Notes under the pieces: generated by a model
What the model was told of the DNA's origin: nothing
Database searches by the model: none
The model's input: the letters and a program-made list of their open reading frames with translations, nothing else
NCBI GenBank assembly: GCA_016194625.1
Contig: JACQBB010000238.1
Coordinates: 1 to 11,198 of the forward strand
Length of the DNA stretch: 11,198 bases
Direction: 5' to 3'
From: Elusimicrobiota bacterium
Lineage (GTDB): Bacteria; Elusimicrobiota; Elusimicrobia; UBA1565; UBA9628
In this document: piece after piece, positions 6,407 to 11,198 of the stretch
Numbering within the stretch: the stretch's first letter is position 1
Layout of the letters: each line of letters opens with the position of its first letter
Made by a program: the position numbers and the translations under genes

Positions 6407-7786
6407 ATGAAGACCCTCCTGCTCGCCGTGCTGTTGACGGCTCCAGCGTCGGCGCAGAACGTCGACCGCGAGAGCCAGGACCCGGGACAGCCGCTGCGGA
6501 CCGAGGCGCGCGCCGACGCCGCGGCCGAGGACGCCCGCCGCAAGAAGGAGCTCTCCTCCGAGCCGATCACCTTCGAGCGCATCCTGGGCTCCCCGGACGA
6601 CGTGGCCCTCAACGAGCGTTACGCGCTGCAGCAGGTCGCGGCGGGCGACCTGCGCGGGGCCGCGACGACGCTGGAGCGCGTGCTGCTCGTGGACCCGACC
6701 CGATACCGCACGCGCCTGCTCTACGGGGTCGTCCTGGTCCGCCTCGACGACGCGGCCGACGCGGCCCGCGAGCTCGACCTGGTCCTGGCCGTCCCCGACG
6801 TCCCGCGCGAGGTCCGCGAGGAGGCCGAGCAGTACCGCCGGATCGTCCGCGCGCGCCGGCGCGACTCCCACTTCGACGCCCGGGTCACCGTCGGCGTCGG
6901 CTTCGACGACGACCGCAACGCCGCGCCGGACGGCGACGTGCGCCTCGTCGCCGGGGTGCCGTTCACCCTCGACGAGGGCTCGCGCCGCCGCTCCGACCTG
7001 AACGTGCAGACGATCGGCTCGCTCGGCGGCTCGTACGACTTCGGCGGGCCGCGCGGGCACACCGCGTTCGCGCGCGTCACCTATTACCGCGCCGACCAGC
7101 GCCTCGTCCACCTGCTCGACCTGCAGGCCGTCTCGCCGAAGGTCGGGGCGACGCTGCGCACCCCGTGGGCCGAGGTGACGCCGTCGTTCTCGTTCACGCA
7201 CCTGACGCTCGACGGGCACACCTATCTGCGCAGCCGCGACTCCGACCTGCGCGTCGCCCGGCGCTGGTCTCGCGCCTGGGAGACCTGGTTCGAGTTCACG
7301 CACTCCTACCAGGATTTCGTGAACGGGCCGCGCGTGACGACGGCCGAGCACCGGACCGGCGACCAGTTGGACTGGCAGGCGGGCGCCTCGTGGGCGCCGG
7401 ACCCGCGCGACCGCCTCTCGCTGACGCTGCTGCACCGCCGCAAGTTCGCGCAGGACGTCCGCGATTCCGCGTACCGCCGCGAGTCGCTCGGGGTCGAGTG
7501 GCTGCGCCTGCTCGGCAAGGCGCGCTTCCTCGTCGTCACCGCGACGCGCCAGTTCGACCGCTACGAGCTCCCCGACGACACCGTGCTGCCCGGCGCCGGC
7601 CGCAGCGACGACGCGTTCGTCTGGCAGGTCCTGTACGGTCAGCCGCTGGACGCGTTCTGGCGCCCGCTGCGCGACTTCGTGGGCACGGTCGGCTTCGAGC
7701 GCTTCTACCAGTGGTCGAACGTCCCGAACTACACCTACTCCAACGACAAGGCCACGCTGCTGGTCACCTATAAATGGGGCATCTGA
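6407..7786 (+). CDS. Outer-membrane beta-barrel protein with N-terminal TPR-like domain (SlaM-like)
   Basis: The protein has 459 residues. A signal peptide occupies 1-17 (MKTLLLAVLLTAPASAQ). A charged region (18-50) precedes a helical TPR-like domain (about 65-150) containing RYALQQVAAGDLRGAATTLERVL and YGVVLVRLDDAADAARELD. The motif GVGFDDDRNAAP (163-174) marks the switch to alternating beta strands, rich in aromatic and charged residues, that run to the C-terminus (LLVTYKWGI), as expected of an outer-membrane barrel. The layout matches the surface lipoprotein assembly modifier (DUF560) type of family, whose studied members help display surface lipoproteins. Here I infer only an outer-membrane role, perhaps in export or display of the FecR-domain protein encoded 2 bases downstream. 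It is the first gene of that operon and is divergent from the cyclase. Confidence 0.8.
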   Translation: MKTLLLAVLLTAPASAQNVDRESQDPGQPLRTEARADAAAEDARRKKELSSEPITFERILGSPDDVALNERYALQQVAAGDLRGAATTLERVLLVDPTRYRTRLLYGVVLVRLDDAADAARELDLVLAVPDVPREVREEAEQYRRIVRARRRDSHFDARVTVGVGFDDDRNAAPDGDVRLVAGVPFTLDEGSRRRSDLNVQTIGSLGGSYDFGGPRGHTAFARVTYYRADQRLVHLLDLQAVSPKVGATLRTPWAEVTPSFSFTHLTLDGHTYLRSRDSDLRVARRWSRAWETWFEFTHSYQDFVNGPRVTTAEHRTGDQLDWQAGASWAPDPRDRLSLTLLHRRKFAQDVRDSAYRRESLGVEWLRLLGKARFLVVTATRQFDRYELPDDTVLPGAGRSDDAFVWQVLYGQPLDAFWRPLRDFVGTVGFERFYQWSNVPNYTYSNDKATLLVTYKWGI

Positions 7787-7788
7787 AG

Positions 7789-9135
7789 ATGAGAGCGATC
7801 CTCGCGTCGTCCGTCGTCCTCCTCGCCGCCGCGGCTTCCGCGGCCGTCCCGACCGCGCCGGCCGGACTGACCGGCATCGGCGTCGCCGCCGCCGTCCGCG
7901 GCGCGGTCAGCGCGACGGCTCCGGGCGCGGTCGCCGGCCGCGTGATCGGCAGCGGCAGGCCCGTCTATCTCAACGACCACGTGACGACGGGTCCCGGCGC
8001 GCGACTGCAGATCCTGCTGCTCGACGAGACCACCTTCACGATCGGTCCCGACGCGGACATGGTCCTCGACGAGTTCGTCTACGACCCCGCCACGGGCGGC
8101 GGCCGCGTCACCGCGGAGATCTCGCGCGGCGCGTTCCGCTTCGTCACCGGCAAGGTCGCGCGCAACCGTCCGGCGGACATGAAGGTGAAGCTGCCGGTGG
8201 GCACCATCGGCATCCGCGGCACCATCGTCGACGGCTACACGGACGGGCGCGAGGCGAAGGTCGTCCTCGGCGGTCCCGGGCCGGAGAACAACGCGCACGA
8301 GCGCCCGGGCGGCATCACGGTCACGAACGCAGCGGGCTCGACCTCGATCGACCGGAGCGGCTACGGCACCGTCATCGGCCCCGGCGGCGCGCCGTCGGAG
8401 GGCTTCCGCTTCACGCCCGACCAGATGGCCGACCTTCACGGGCGCCTGTTCGGCGGCGAGGCGGGCGGGGCCGCGAAGGCGGGCGTCGGGGCCGAGGTGG
8501 CGGGCGGGAGCGGCTCGGCGACGAAGGACTCGGGCCAGGGCGCCGCGGCCGGCGGCGTCAACTACCAGGGGGCCGCGGGAGACCTCGTCGCCGCGAACGG
8601 CGACGCGTCCTCGTTCGCCGCGCAGTCCCGGAACGCGGGCACCGGCAGCGACGTCGCGGTGTGGGACCAGCTCCTGGCGGTGCCCAGCGGCACCGGGGAG
8701 TTAAACTTCAACGGCTCGTACTCCGGCTGCCAGTCCTGCTCGACGACGCCGACCGCCGCGGCGGGGACCTTCAGCGTGGTGATCCCGATCGACTTCGGCG
8801 CCCAGTCGTTCGCCGGGATGGTGTCGGGCCGCCAGGCCTCGCTGACGCTGAGCGGCGACATCACGGACACGATCCAGTGGAACGCCGTCAGCTTCCTGAC
8901 GGCGGCGGCCGCCTCCGGCGGGACCGGGACGCCGGCGAAGTACGCGTTCTCCGCGGCCGACCAGGGCTTCAGCCAGAACGGCGGCACCGCGGCGGGGACG
9001 ACGGTCTCGTTCCGCAACGCGGACGGCGCGGCCGCCGGAGCGGCGACGATCGGGGTCGTCTACGCCAGCTCGTCGCTCGACGCGAAGGTGACCGGCTCGG
9101 TCTCCGGCGCGAGGACCGCCATCCCGCCGCTCTAG
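7789..9135 (+). CDS. Exported FecR-domain protein with C-terminal barrel-like domain
   Basis: The protein has 448 residues. A signal peptide (1-18, MRAILASSVVLLAAAASA) is followed by a FecR domain (about 30-150). Its typical run is RPVYLNDHVTTGPGARLQI, then LDETTFTIGPDADMVLDEFVYD, then RGAFRFVTGKVA and VGTIGIRGT. A Gly/Ala-rich linker covers about 222-290. Residues 305-446 form a beta-rich domain (NFNGSYSG, SGDITDTIQW, YAFSAADQGF) that resembles TbpB-like lipoprotein barrels, but this match is weak. A CxxC pair occurs at C314/C317. Free-standing FecR domains of this kind are not anti-sigma factors; they are periplasmic or surface modules. The start at 7789 gives the cleanest signal peptide and lies 2 bases after the OMP stop; an in-frame ATG at 7774 would overlap that gene. 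Operon partner of the OMP, tail-to-tail with the next gene. Confidence 0.87.
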   Translation: MRAILASSVVLLAAAASAAVPTAPAGLTGIGVAAAVRGAVSATAPGAVAGRVIGSGRPVYLNDHVTTGPGARLQILLLDETTFTIGPDADMVLDEFVYDPATGGGRVTAEISRGAFRFVTGKVARNRPADMKVKLPVGTIGIRGTIVDGYTDGREAKVVLGGPGPENNAHERPGGITVTNAAGSTSIDRSGYGTVIGPGGAPSEGFRFTPDQMADLHGRLFGGEAGGAAKAGVGAEVAGGSGSATKDSGQGAAAGGVNYQGAAGDLVAANGDASSFAAQSRNAGTGSDVAVWDQLLAVPSGTGELNFNGSYSGCQSCSTTPTAAAGTFSVVIPIDFGAQSFAGMVSGRQASLTLSGDITDTIQWNAVSFLTAAAASGGTGTPAKYAFSAADQGFSQNGGTAAGTTVSFRNADGAAAGAATIGVVYASSSLDAKVTGSVSGARTAIPPL

Positions 9136-9812
9136 AACAGCGACAGGAAGCGGTCCTCGTACTCCTCGAACAGGCCGTACTCCTTGAGCTTGCGGCCCAG
9201 TTCGTCGCGCAGCGCGCGGTCGGCGCGGGCGCGGGACAGCAGGTCCTCGACCTCGCGGCGGCGGCGGTCGCCCTCGCCGCGGTCGGGGGAGAACATGCCG
9301 CGGCGCTCCAGGTCCTGCACGTGGCCGGGGAAGGAGCGCGCGGCCTCGTCCAGCGTGAACTTCATCAGCGCCAGCGACCAGGCGCCGTCGGGGCACGCGA
9401 TCACCGCTTGGTCCTCGACGCCGCGCGCGTCGAAGTCGGCGAGCATGCGCTCGGCGACCAGCGGCGGCTTCTCGGCGAGCACGCGCGCGGCCTGCCCCTG
9501 GTTGCGGAAGTTGTACTCGAGCGCGCGCAGCAGGTCGCGGTAGGCGGTCGAGGCCCAGCGCGCGAACTCCGCCGCGTCGTCGCCGAAGCCCTCGAAGCGC
9601 TCCTTGAACGCGTCGGGCGTCAGGATCGCCGGGCGCGCGGAGACGACGGCGCCCTCGCGCAGGCGCGTGCGGTCCTCCAGGCCGTCGGCGGCCGAGATCA
9701 GGTGGTACTCGATGCGCGTCGAGCCGAAGGTGGCGAGGCGCCGCTTCGGCGCGCGCAGGACGCGCGTGGCCGACAGCAGGGTCTCGATGGGGTCGCGGGG
9801 TCCGTCCGCCAT
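9132..9812 (-). CDS. Conserved-looking cytoplasmic protein of unknown function
   Basis: The protein has 226 residues, with no signal peptide or membrane helix. It is rich in charged residues and mostly helical. The run ATRVLRAPKRRLATFGSTRIEYHLISA near the N-terminus and RFEGFGDDAAEFARWASTAYRDLLRALEYNFRNQG in the middle look strongly constrained. I associate them with an uncharacterised family from several phyla, but I cannot name a function. The C-terminal third (about 165-226) is a run of Arg/Glu/Asp-rich helices. Its stop overlaps the FecR gene's stop by 4 bases, tail to tail. A TACGAT box lies 6 bases before the ATG. GAGGA is also present, but it is too close to the ATG for normal ribosome binding. 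The gene sits alone on its strand. Confidence 0.85.
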   Translation of the reverse strand: MADGPRDPIETLLSATRVLRAPKRRLATFGSTRIEYHLISAADGLEDRTRLREGAVVSARPAILTPDAFKERFEGFGDDAAEFARWASTAYRDLLRALEYNFRNQGQAARVLAEKPPLVAERMLADFDARGVEDQAVIACPDGAWSLALMKFTLDEAARSFPGHVQDLERRGMFSPDRGEGDRRRREVEDLLSRARADRALRDELGRKLKEYGLFEEYEDRFLSLF

Positions 9813-9818
9813 GTCCTC

Positions 9819-9824
9819 ATCGTA
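9819..9824 (-). promoter_or_regulatory. -10-like box 6 bases before the unknown-function gene
   Basis: The minus strand reads TACGAT, 6 bases, then ATG at 9812. It matches 4 of 6 consensus positions, with the key TA...T kept. No -35 is visible. The spacing equals that at the regulator and DsbA-like genes, supporting a leaderless start. Confidence 0.4.
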
Positions 9825-9855
9825 GCATTCGGCCGCGCGGGCGGGGAGGGGAGCC

Positions 9856-9910
9856 GGAGGGCCTATTATTCTTCTGGGCCCTTGTGGTAATATCTGTAGG
9901 ACTTAAGTCC
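9856..9910 (+). repeat. Tandem short palindromes upstream of the 9943 gene (element copy B)
   Basis: The region contains a partial unit ending GGGCCTA (9859-9865), 9 bases, TGGGCCCTTGTGG (9875-9887), 9 bases, then TAGGACTTAAGTCC (9897-9910). Its GGACTTAAGTCC core is a perfect 12-base palindrome. The first junction repeats the CCTA-N9-TRGG layout of copies A and C. The AT-rich spacers contain TAATAT (9888-9893), a possible -10 for the downstream gene. The copy sits in the 130-base gap between divergent genes, nearer the 9943 gene. Confidence 0.6.
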
Positions 9911-9927
9911 CATCATCCCGCACCGCC

Positions 9928-9934
9928 GAGGTGA
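9928..9934 (+). promoter_or_regulatory. Shine-Dalgarno sequence of the 9943 gene, inside alternative short hairpins
   Basis: GAGGTGA lies 8 bases before the ATG at 9943, a strong site that fixes that start. Its GGTG can pair with CACC at 9921-9924 (5-base loop), and its GGTGA can form arms with TCACC at 9937-9941. Both pairings would hide it, though the second leaves almost no loop. The first is the more plausible. Confidence 0.6.
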
Positions 9935-9942
9935 CCTCACCG

Positions 9943-10839
9943 ATGAGAACGCCGATCATCGCCGCGCTGCTCCTGGCCGCGGCCGCCGTCTCCGCCCACG
10001 CCGTGACCGACGCGTCCTTCGACGCGGGCGTCGACGTCTCCGCCCTCGCCGCGCGGGCCAAGGACGCCGCGAAGAAGGACGACGCGGCCGTGAAGGCCTC
10101 CTACATCGGCGGCTCGCGCTACGACACGGACTGCGTGCGCTTCACCTTCTCCGCGACCGACGCTCCCGTCACCGACCGCGTCTGGCTGCGCAGCCAGGAG
10201 TGGGTCACCGAGTGCCAGCCCGTCGGCGACCCGCGCCGCGGCGGCGGCCAGCAGTGCTGGGACCGCCCCGGCTTCAGCTACAGCGAGGCCGTGCGCATCA
10301 CCCTGCGCGACCGCCAGCCCCTGCTGCCCTGGGAGCACGACAGCTTCCGCGTCTGCCTGCAGGGGCCGTGGGTCTACACGGACGCGCTCGAGACCGCGTA
10401 CGACTACACGCTGGTCAGCAACGGCGCCGACGGCGGCGACATCGTCCTGGCCGCCGGCCGCAAGATCCCGCAGTCCCCGGACCCGGGCGGCATCTCCGGG
10501 ACGCTGACCGCCCAGCTCAAGATGACCTTCGCCGACAAGTGGGCGTCCTACTACGCCGGCGAGAAGGTCGTGCTGAAGATCGAGCTGAAGAAGGTCGTGA
10601 AGTTCTGGCCCGACGCGACCGTGCTGACGAAGGACGTCGAGCTCCCCGCCGCCGCGGCGTACGCGGCGGACCTGAACGCGTTCGTCGCCGAGATGGCGTC
10701 GAAGCCCGAGGCCGGCAAGCAGTACTACGCGAAGTACTCGTTCAAGCGCGTGGGCTCCGTGTCGCGCGACTCGTGGACCAAGGCGCAGGAGACCGGCAGG
10801 GTCTCGTACGCGCCCGCCGCGCTCGCCTTCGCGAGATAG
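9943..10839 (+). CDS. Exported protein of unknown function with four cysteines
   Basis: The protein has 298 residues, of which 1-20 are a signal peptide (MRTPIIAALLLAAAAVSAHA). A short Ala/Lys/Asp-rich helix (34-50) precedes a beta-rich body with many Trp, Tyr and Phe residues. Four cysteines at 64, 91, 105 and 138 could form two disulfides, which fits export and the presence of a DsbA-like enzyme in the window. The second half alternates strands (LTAQLKMTF, EKVVLKIELKKVVKFW) with a helix at about 235-255. I recognise no family or catalytic motif. The start at 9943 is supported by GAGGTGA 8 bases upstream; an in-frame GTG at 9931 would overlap that site. The gene is monocistronic, bounded by a palindromic element upstream and a terminator downstream. 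Its short-exported-protein style matches the next gene, but the sequences do not look homologous in the part visible. Confidence 0.88.
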   Translation: MRTPIIAALLLAAAAVSAHAVTDASFDAGVDVSALAARAKDAAKKDDAAVKASYIGGSRYDTDCVRFTFSATDAPVTDRVWLRSQEWVTECQPVGDPRRGGGQQCWDRPGFSYSEAVRITLRDRQPLLPWEHDSFRVCLQGPWVYTDALETAYDYTLVSNGADGGDIVLAAGRKIPQSPDPGGISGTLTAQLKMTFADKWASYYAGEKVVLKIELKKVVKFWPDATVLTKDVELPAAAAYAADLNAFVAEMASKPEAGKQYYAKYSFKRVGSVSRDSWTKAQETGRVSYAPAALAFAR

Positions 10840-10851
10840 GACTTTCGGACC
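10837..10851 (+). repeat. Possible degenerate palindrome half-site at the stop of the 9943 gene
   Basis: TAGGACTTTCGGACC begins with the gene's TAG stop and shares TAGGACTT with copies A and B, but ends GGACC instead of GTCC, so its arms do not pair well. It has no CCTA-N9 partner. It may be a chance match or a decayed unit. Confidence 0.25.
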
Positions 10852-10858
10852 GCCGATC

Positions 10859-10896
10859 GAGCCCCGCCGGGCGGCCCCCGGCGGGGCTCCTCTTTT
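10859..10896 (+). terminator. Intrinsic terminator of the 9943 gene
   Basis: A perfect 13-bp GC-rich stem (10859-10871 with 10877-10889) closes a 5-base CGGCC loop and is followed by CTCTTTT. It starts 19 bases after the stop codon and isolates the 9943 gene from the promoter of the next gene. Confidence 0.93.
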
Positions 10897-10910
10897 CCCT
10901 CCGACGGAGG

Positions 10911-10939
10911 GGTTGACCTGAATCAACCGATTCGGTTGA
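10911..10939 (+). promoter_or_regulatory. Operator-like inverted repeats before the 10985 gene
   Basis: TCAACCGA (10923-10930) and TCGGTTGA (10932-10939) form a perfect 17-base palindrome around one central T. A third half-site, GGTTGA at 10911-10916, pairs in inverted orientation with TCAACC at 10923-10928 and repeats GGTTGA at 10934-10939 in direct orientation, 23 bases apart. The right arm overlaps the -35 hexamer, as expected of a repressor operator (TetR-type regulators often use such palindromes). No regulator gene is visible in the window. Confidence 0.6.
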
Positions 10940-10963
10940 CGAAAGTCCTAAAGTGACTATAGG
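10936..10963 (+). promoter_or_regulatory. Promoter for the 10985 gene
   Basis: TTGACG (10936-10941, 5 of 6 to TTGACA), a 16-base spacer, and TATAGG (10958-10963, 4 of 6 to TATAAT) predict a start near 10970 and a leader of about 15 bases. An alternative -10, TACAGT (10973-10978), lies 6 bases before the ATG and would make the transcript leaderless. Confidence 0.55.
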
Positions 10964-10974
10964 CCCAATGGGTA
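10938..10974 (+). repeat. Paired short palindromes within the 10985 promoter (element copy C)
   Basis: Unit 1 is GACGAAAGTCCTA (10938-10950), with GAC/GTC arms around GAAA. Unit 2 is TAGGCCCAATGGGTA (10960-10974), with GCCC/GGGT arms including one G-T wobble. They are joined as CCTA-N9-TAGG, exactly as in copy A. Unit 1 overlaps the end of the -35 and the spacer, and unit 2 overlaps the -10 and predicted start, so a protein bound here would block RNA polymerase. Confidence 0.6.
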
Positions 10975-10984
10975 CAGTGGGGTC

Positions 10985-11198
10985 ATGAACAAGCTCCTCC
11001 TCGCCCTCGCCGCCGCGACCCTCGCCGTCTCCGCCTCGGCCCAGACCGAATCCCTCTCCCTCCAGGCGCGCTCCTTCGAGGCGAACGCCGAGGAGCTCGT
11101 CTCCCGCGTGACGCCGCAGGACGTGTTCGCCGGCGTCGGCGAGTGCGGCAACCTCGACATCAAGACCATCCGCGCGTGGACCCTCGAGGAGGCCGTCG
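10985..11198 (+). CDS. Exported protein of unknown function, N-terminal part (3' end outside window)
   Basis: The 71 visible codons begin with a clear signal peptide (MNKLLLALAAATLAVSASAQ, cleavage near 19-20), then a mature region starting TESLSLQARSFEANAEELVSR with one cysteine at 54 (GECGN). There is too little sequence to name a family. The ATG at 10985 is chosen because the signal peptide begins there; the upstream GTGGGG is at best a weak ribosome binding site. The gene has the most elaborate promoter region in the window, with a palindromic operator, a near-consensus -35 and paired palindromes. Confidence 0.8.
   Translation, partial: MNKLLLALAAATLAVSASAQTESLSLQARSFEANAEELVSRVTPQDVFAGVGECGNLDIKTIRAWTLEEAV

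Noticed and set aside
4023..6410. A 795-codon open frame on the plus strand opposite the cyclase gene
   Set aside because: It is a low-complexity Arg/Gly/Ala/Val-rich shadow of the CHASE2 cyclase frame, with no motifs; the minus-strand frame has complete catalytic residues.
5848..7773. A 641-codon open frame on the plus strand
   Set aside because: It runs antisense through the 5' part of the cyclase and then out of frame through the OMP gene, and becomes Arg/Pro-rich; it is a GC-rich shadow.
7774..7776. ATG at 7774 as the start of the FecR-domain gene
   Set aside because: It overlaps the OMP coding end and puts five extra residues ahead of a complete signal peptide beginning at 7789.
9856..10974. 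A CRISPR or transposon-end interpretation of the palindromic repeats
   Set aside because: Units are too short and variable for CRISPR repeats, there are no spacers of regular length, no cas or transposase gene is present, and no target-site duplications are seen.

Overview
This is a G+C-rich, gene-dense bacterial window. Long open frames occur in every reading frame as GC shadows. It holds eleven supported protein genes: two run off the window edges and nine are complete. There are no RNA genes, insertion sequences or CRISPR arrays, and no gene-free stretch over about 150 bases. Gene content suggests a diderm: periplasmic DsbA-like oxidoreductase, exported proteins, and an outer-membrane barrel. 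The style of the exported proteins and the short GGAC/GTCC intergenic palindromes recall Elusimicrobiota-like genomes, but this assignment is a recollection with no marker gene in view.

Layout. (1) 1-1077: the C-terminal part of a Ser/Thr protein kinase (+) meets a single-domain CheY-like response regulator (-), with only 6 bases between stop codons. (2) 1085-2160 (-): a secreted DsbA-like thiol oxidoreductase followed by a MauE/DoxX-like four-helix membrane protein, joined by an ATGA start/stop overlap; probably one exported thiol-redox unit. (3) 2215-2640 (-): a small membrane protein with two predicted helices and a cytoplasmic CxxC...CxxC domain of a type usually found at the end of sensory proteins. 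(4) 2718-3935 (-): a secreted subtilisin-family protease with its own terminator and a palindrome-rich upstream region. (5) 4056-9135: a divergent signalling/envelope locus. A CHASE2 class III adenylate cyclase (-) is separated by 20 bases from a two-gene operon (+) encoding a TPR/beta-barrel outer-membrane protein and an exported FecR-domain protein. (6) 9132-9812 (-): a conserved-looking protein of unknown function, tail to tail with the FecR gene. (7) 9943 to the end (+): two exported proteins of unknown function, separated by a strong terminator and a compact, operator-like promoter.

Two regulatory patterns stand out. First, three intergenic regions upstream of exported-protein genes (protease, 9943 gene, 10985 gene) carry paired short palindromes built on GGNC...GNCC and linked as CCTA-N9-TRGG. 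I do not recognise this element from any described family. Second, several genes have a TANNNT box exactly 6 bases before the ATG and no usable Shine-Dalgarno sequence, which suggests leaderless transcripts. The two genes with good ribosome binding sites (protease, 9943 gene) lack such a box. Nothing here was checked against a database.
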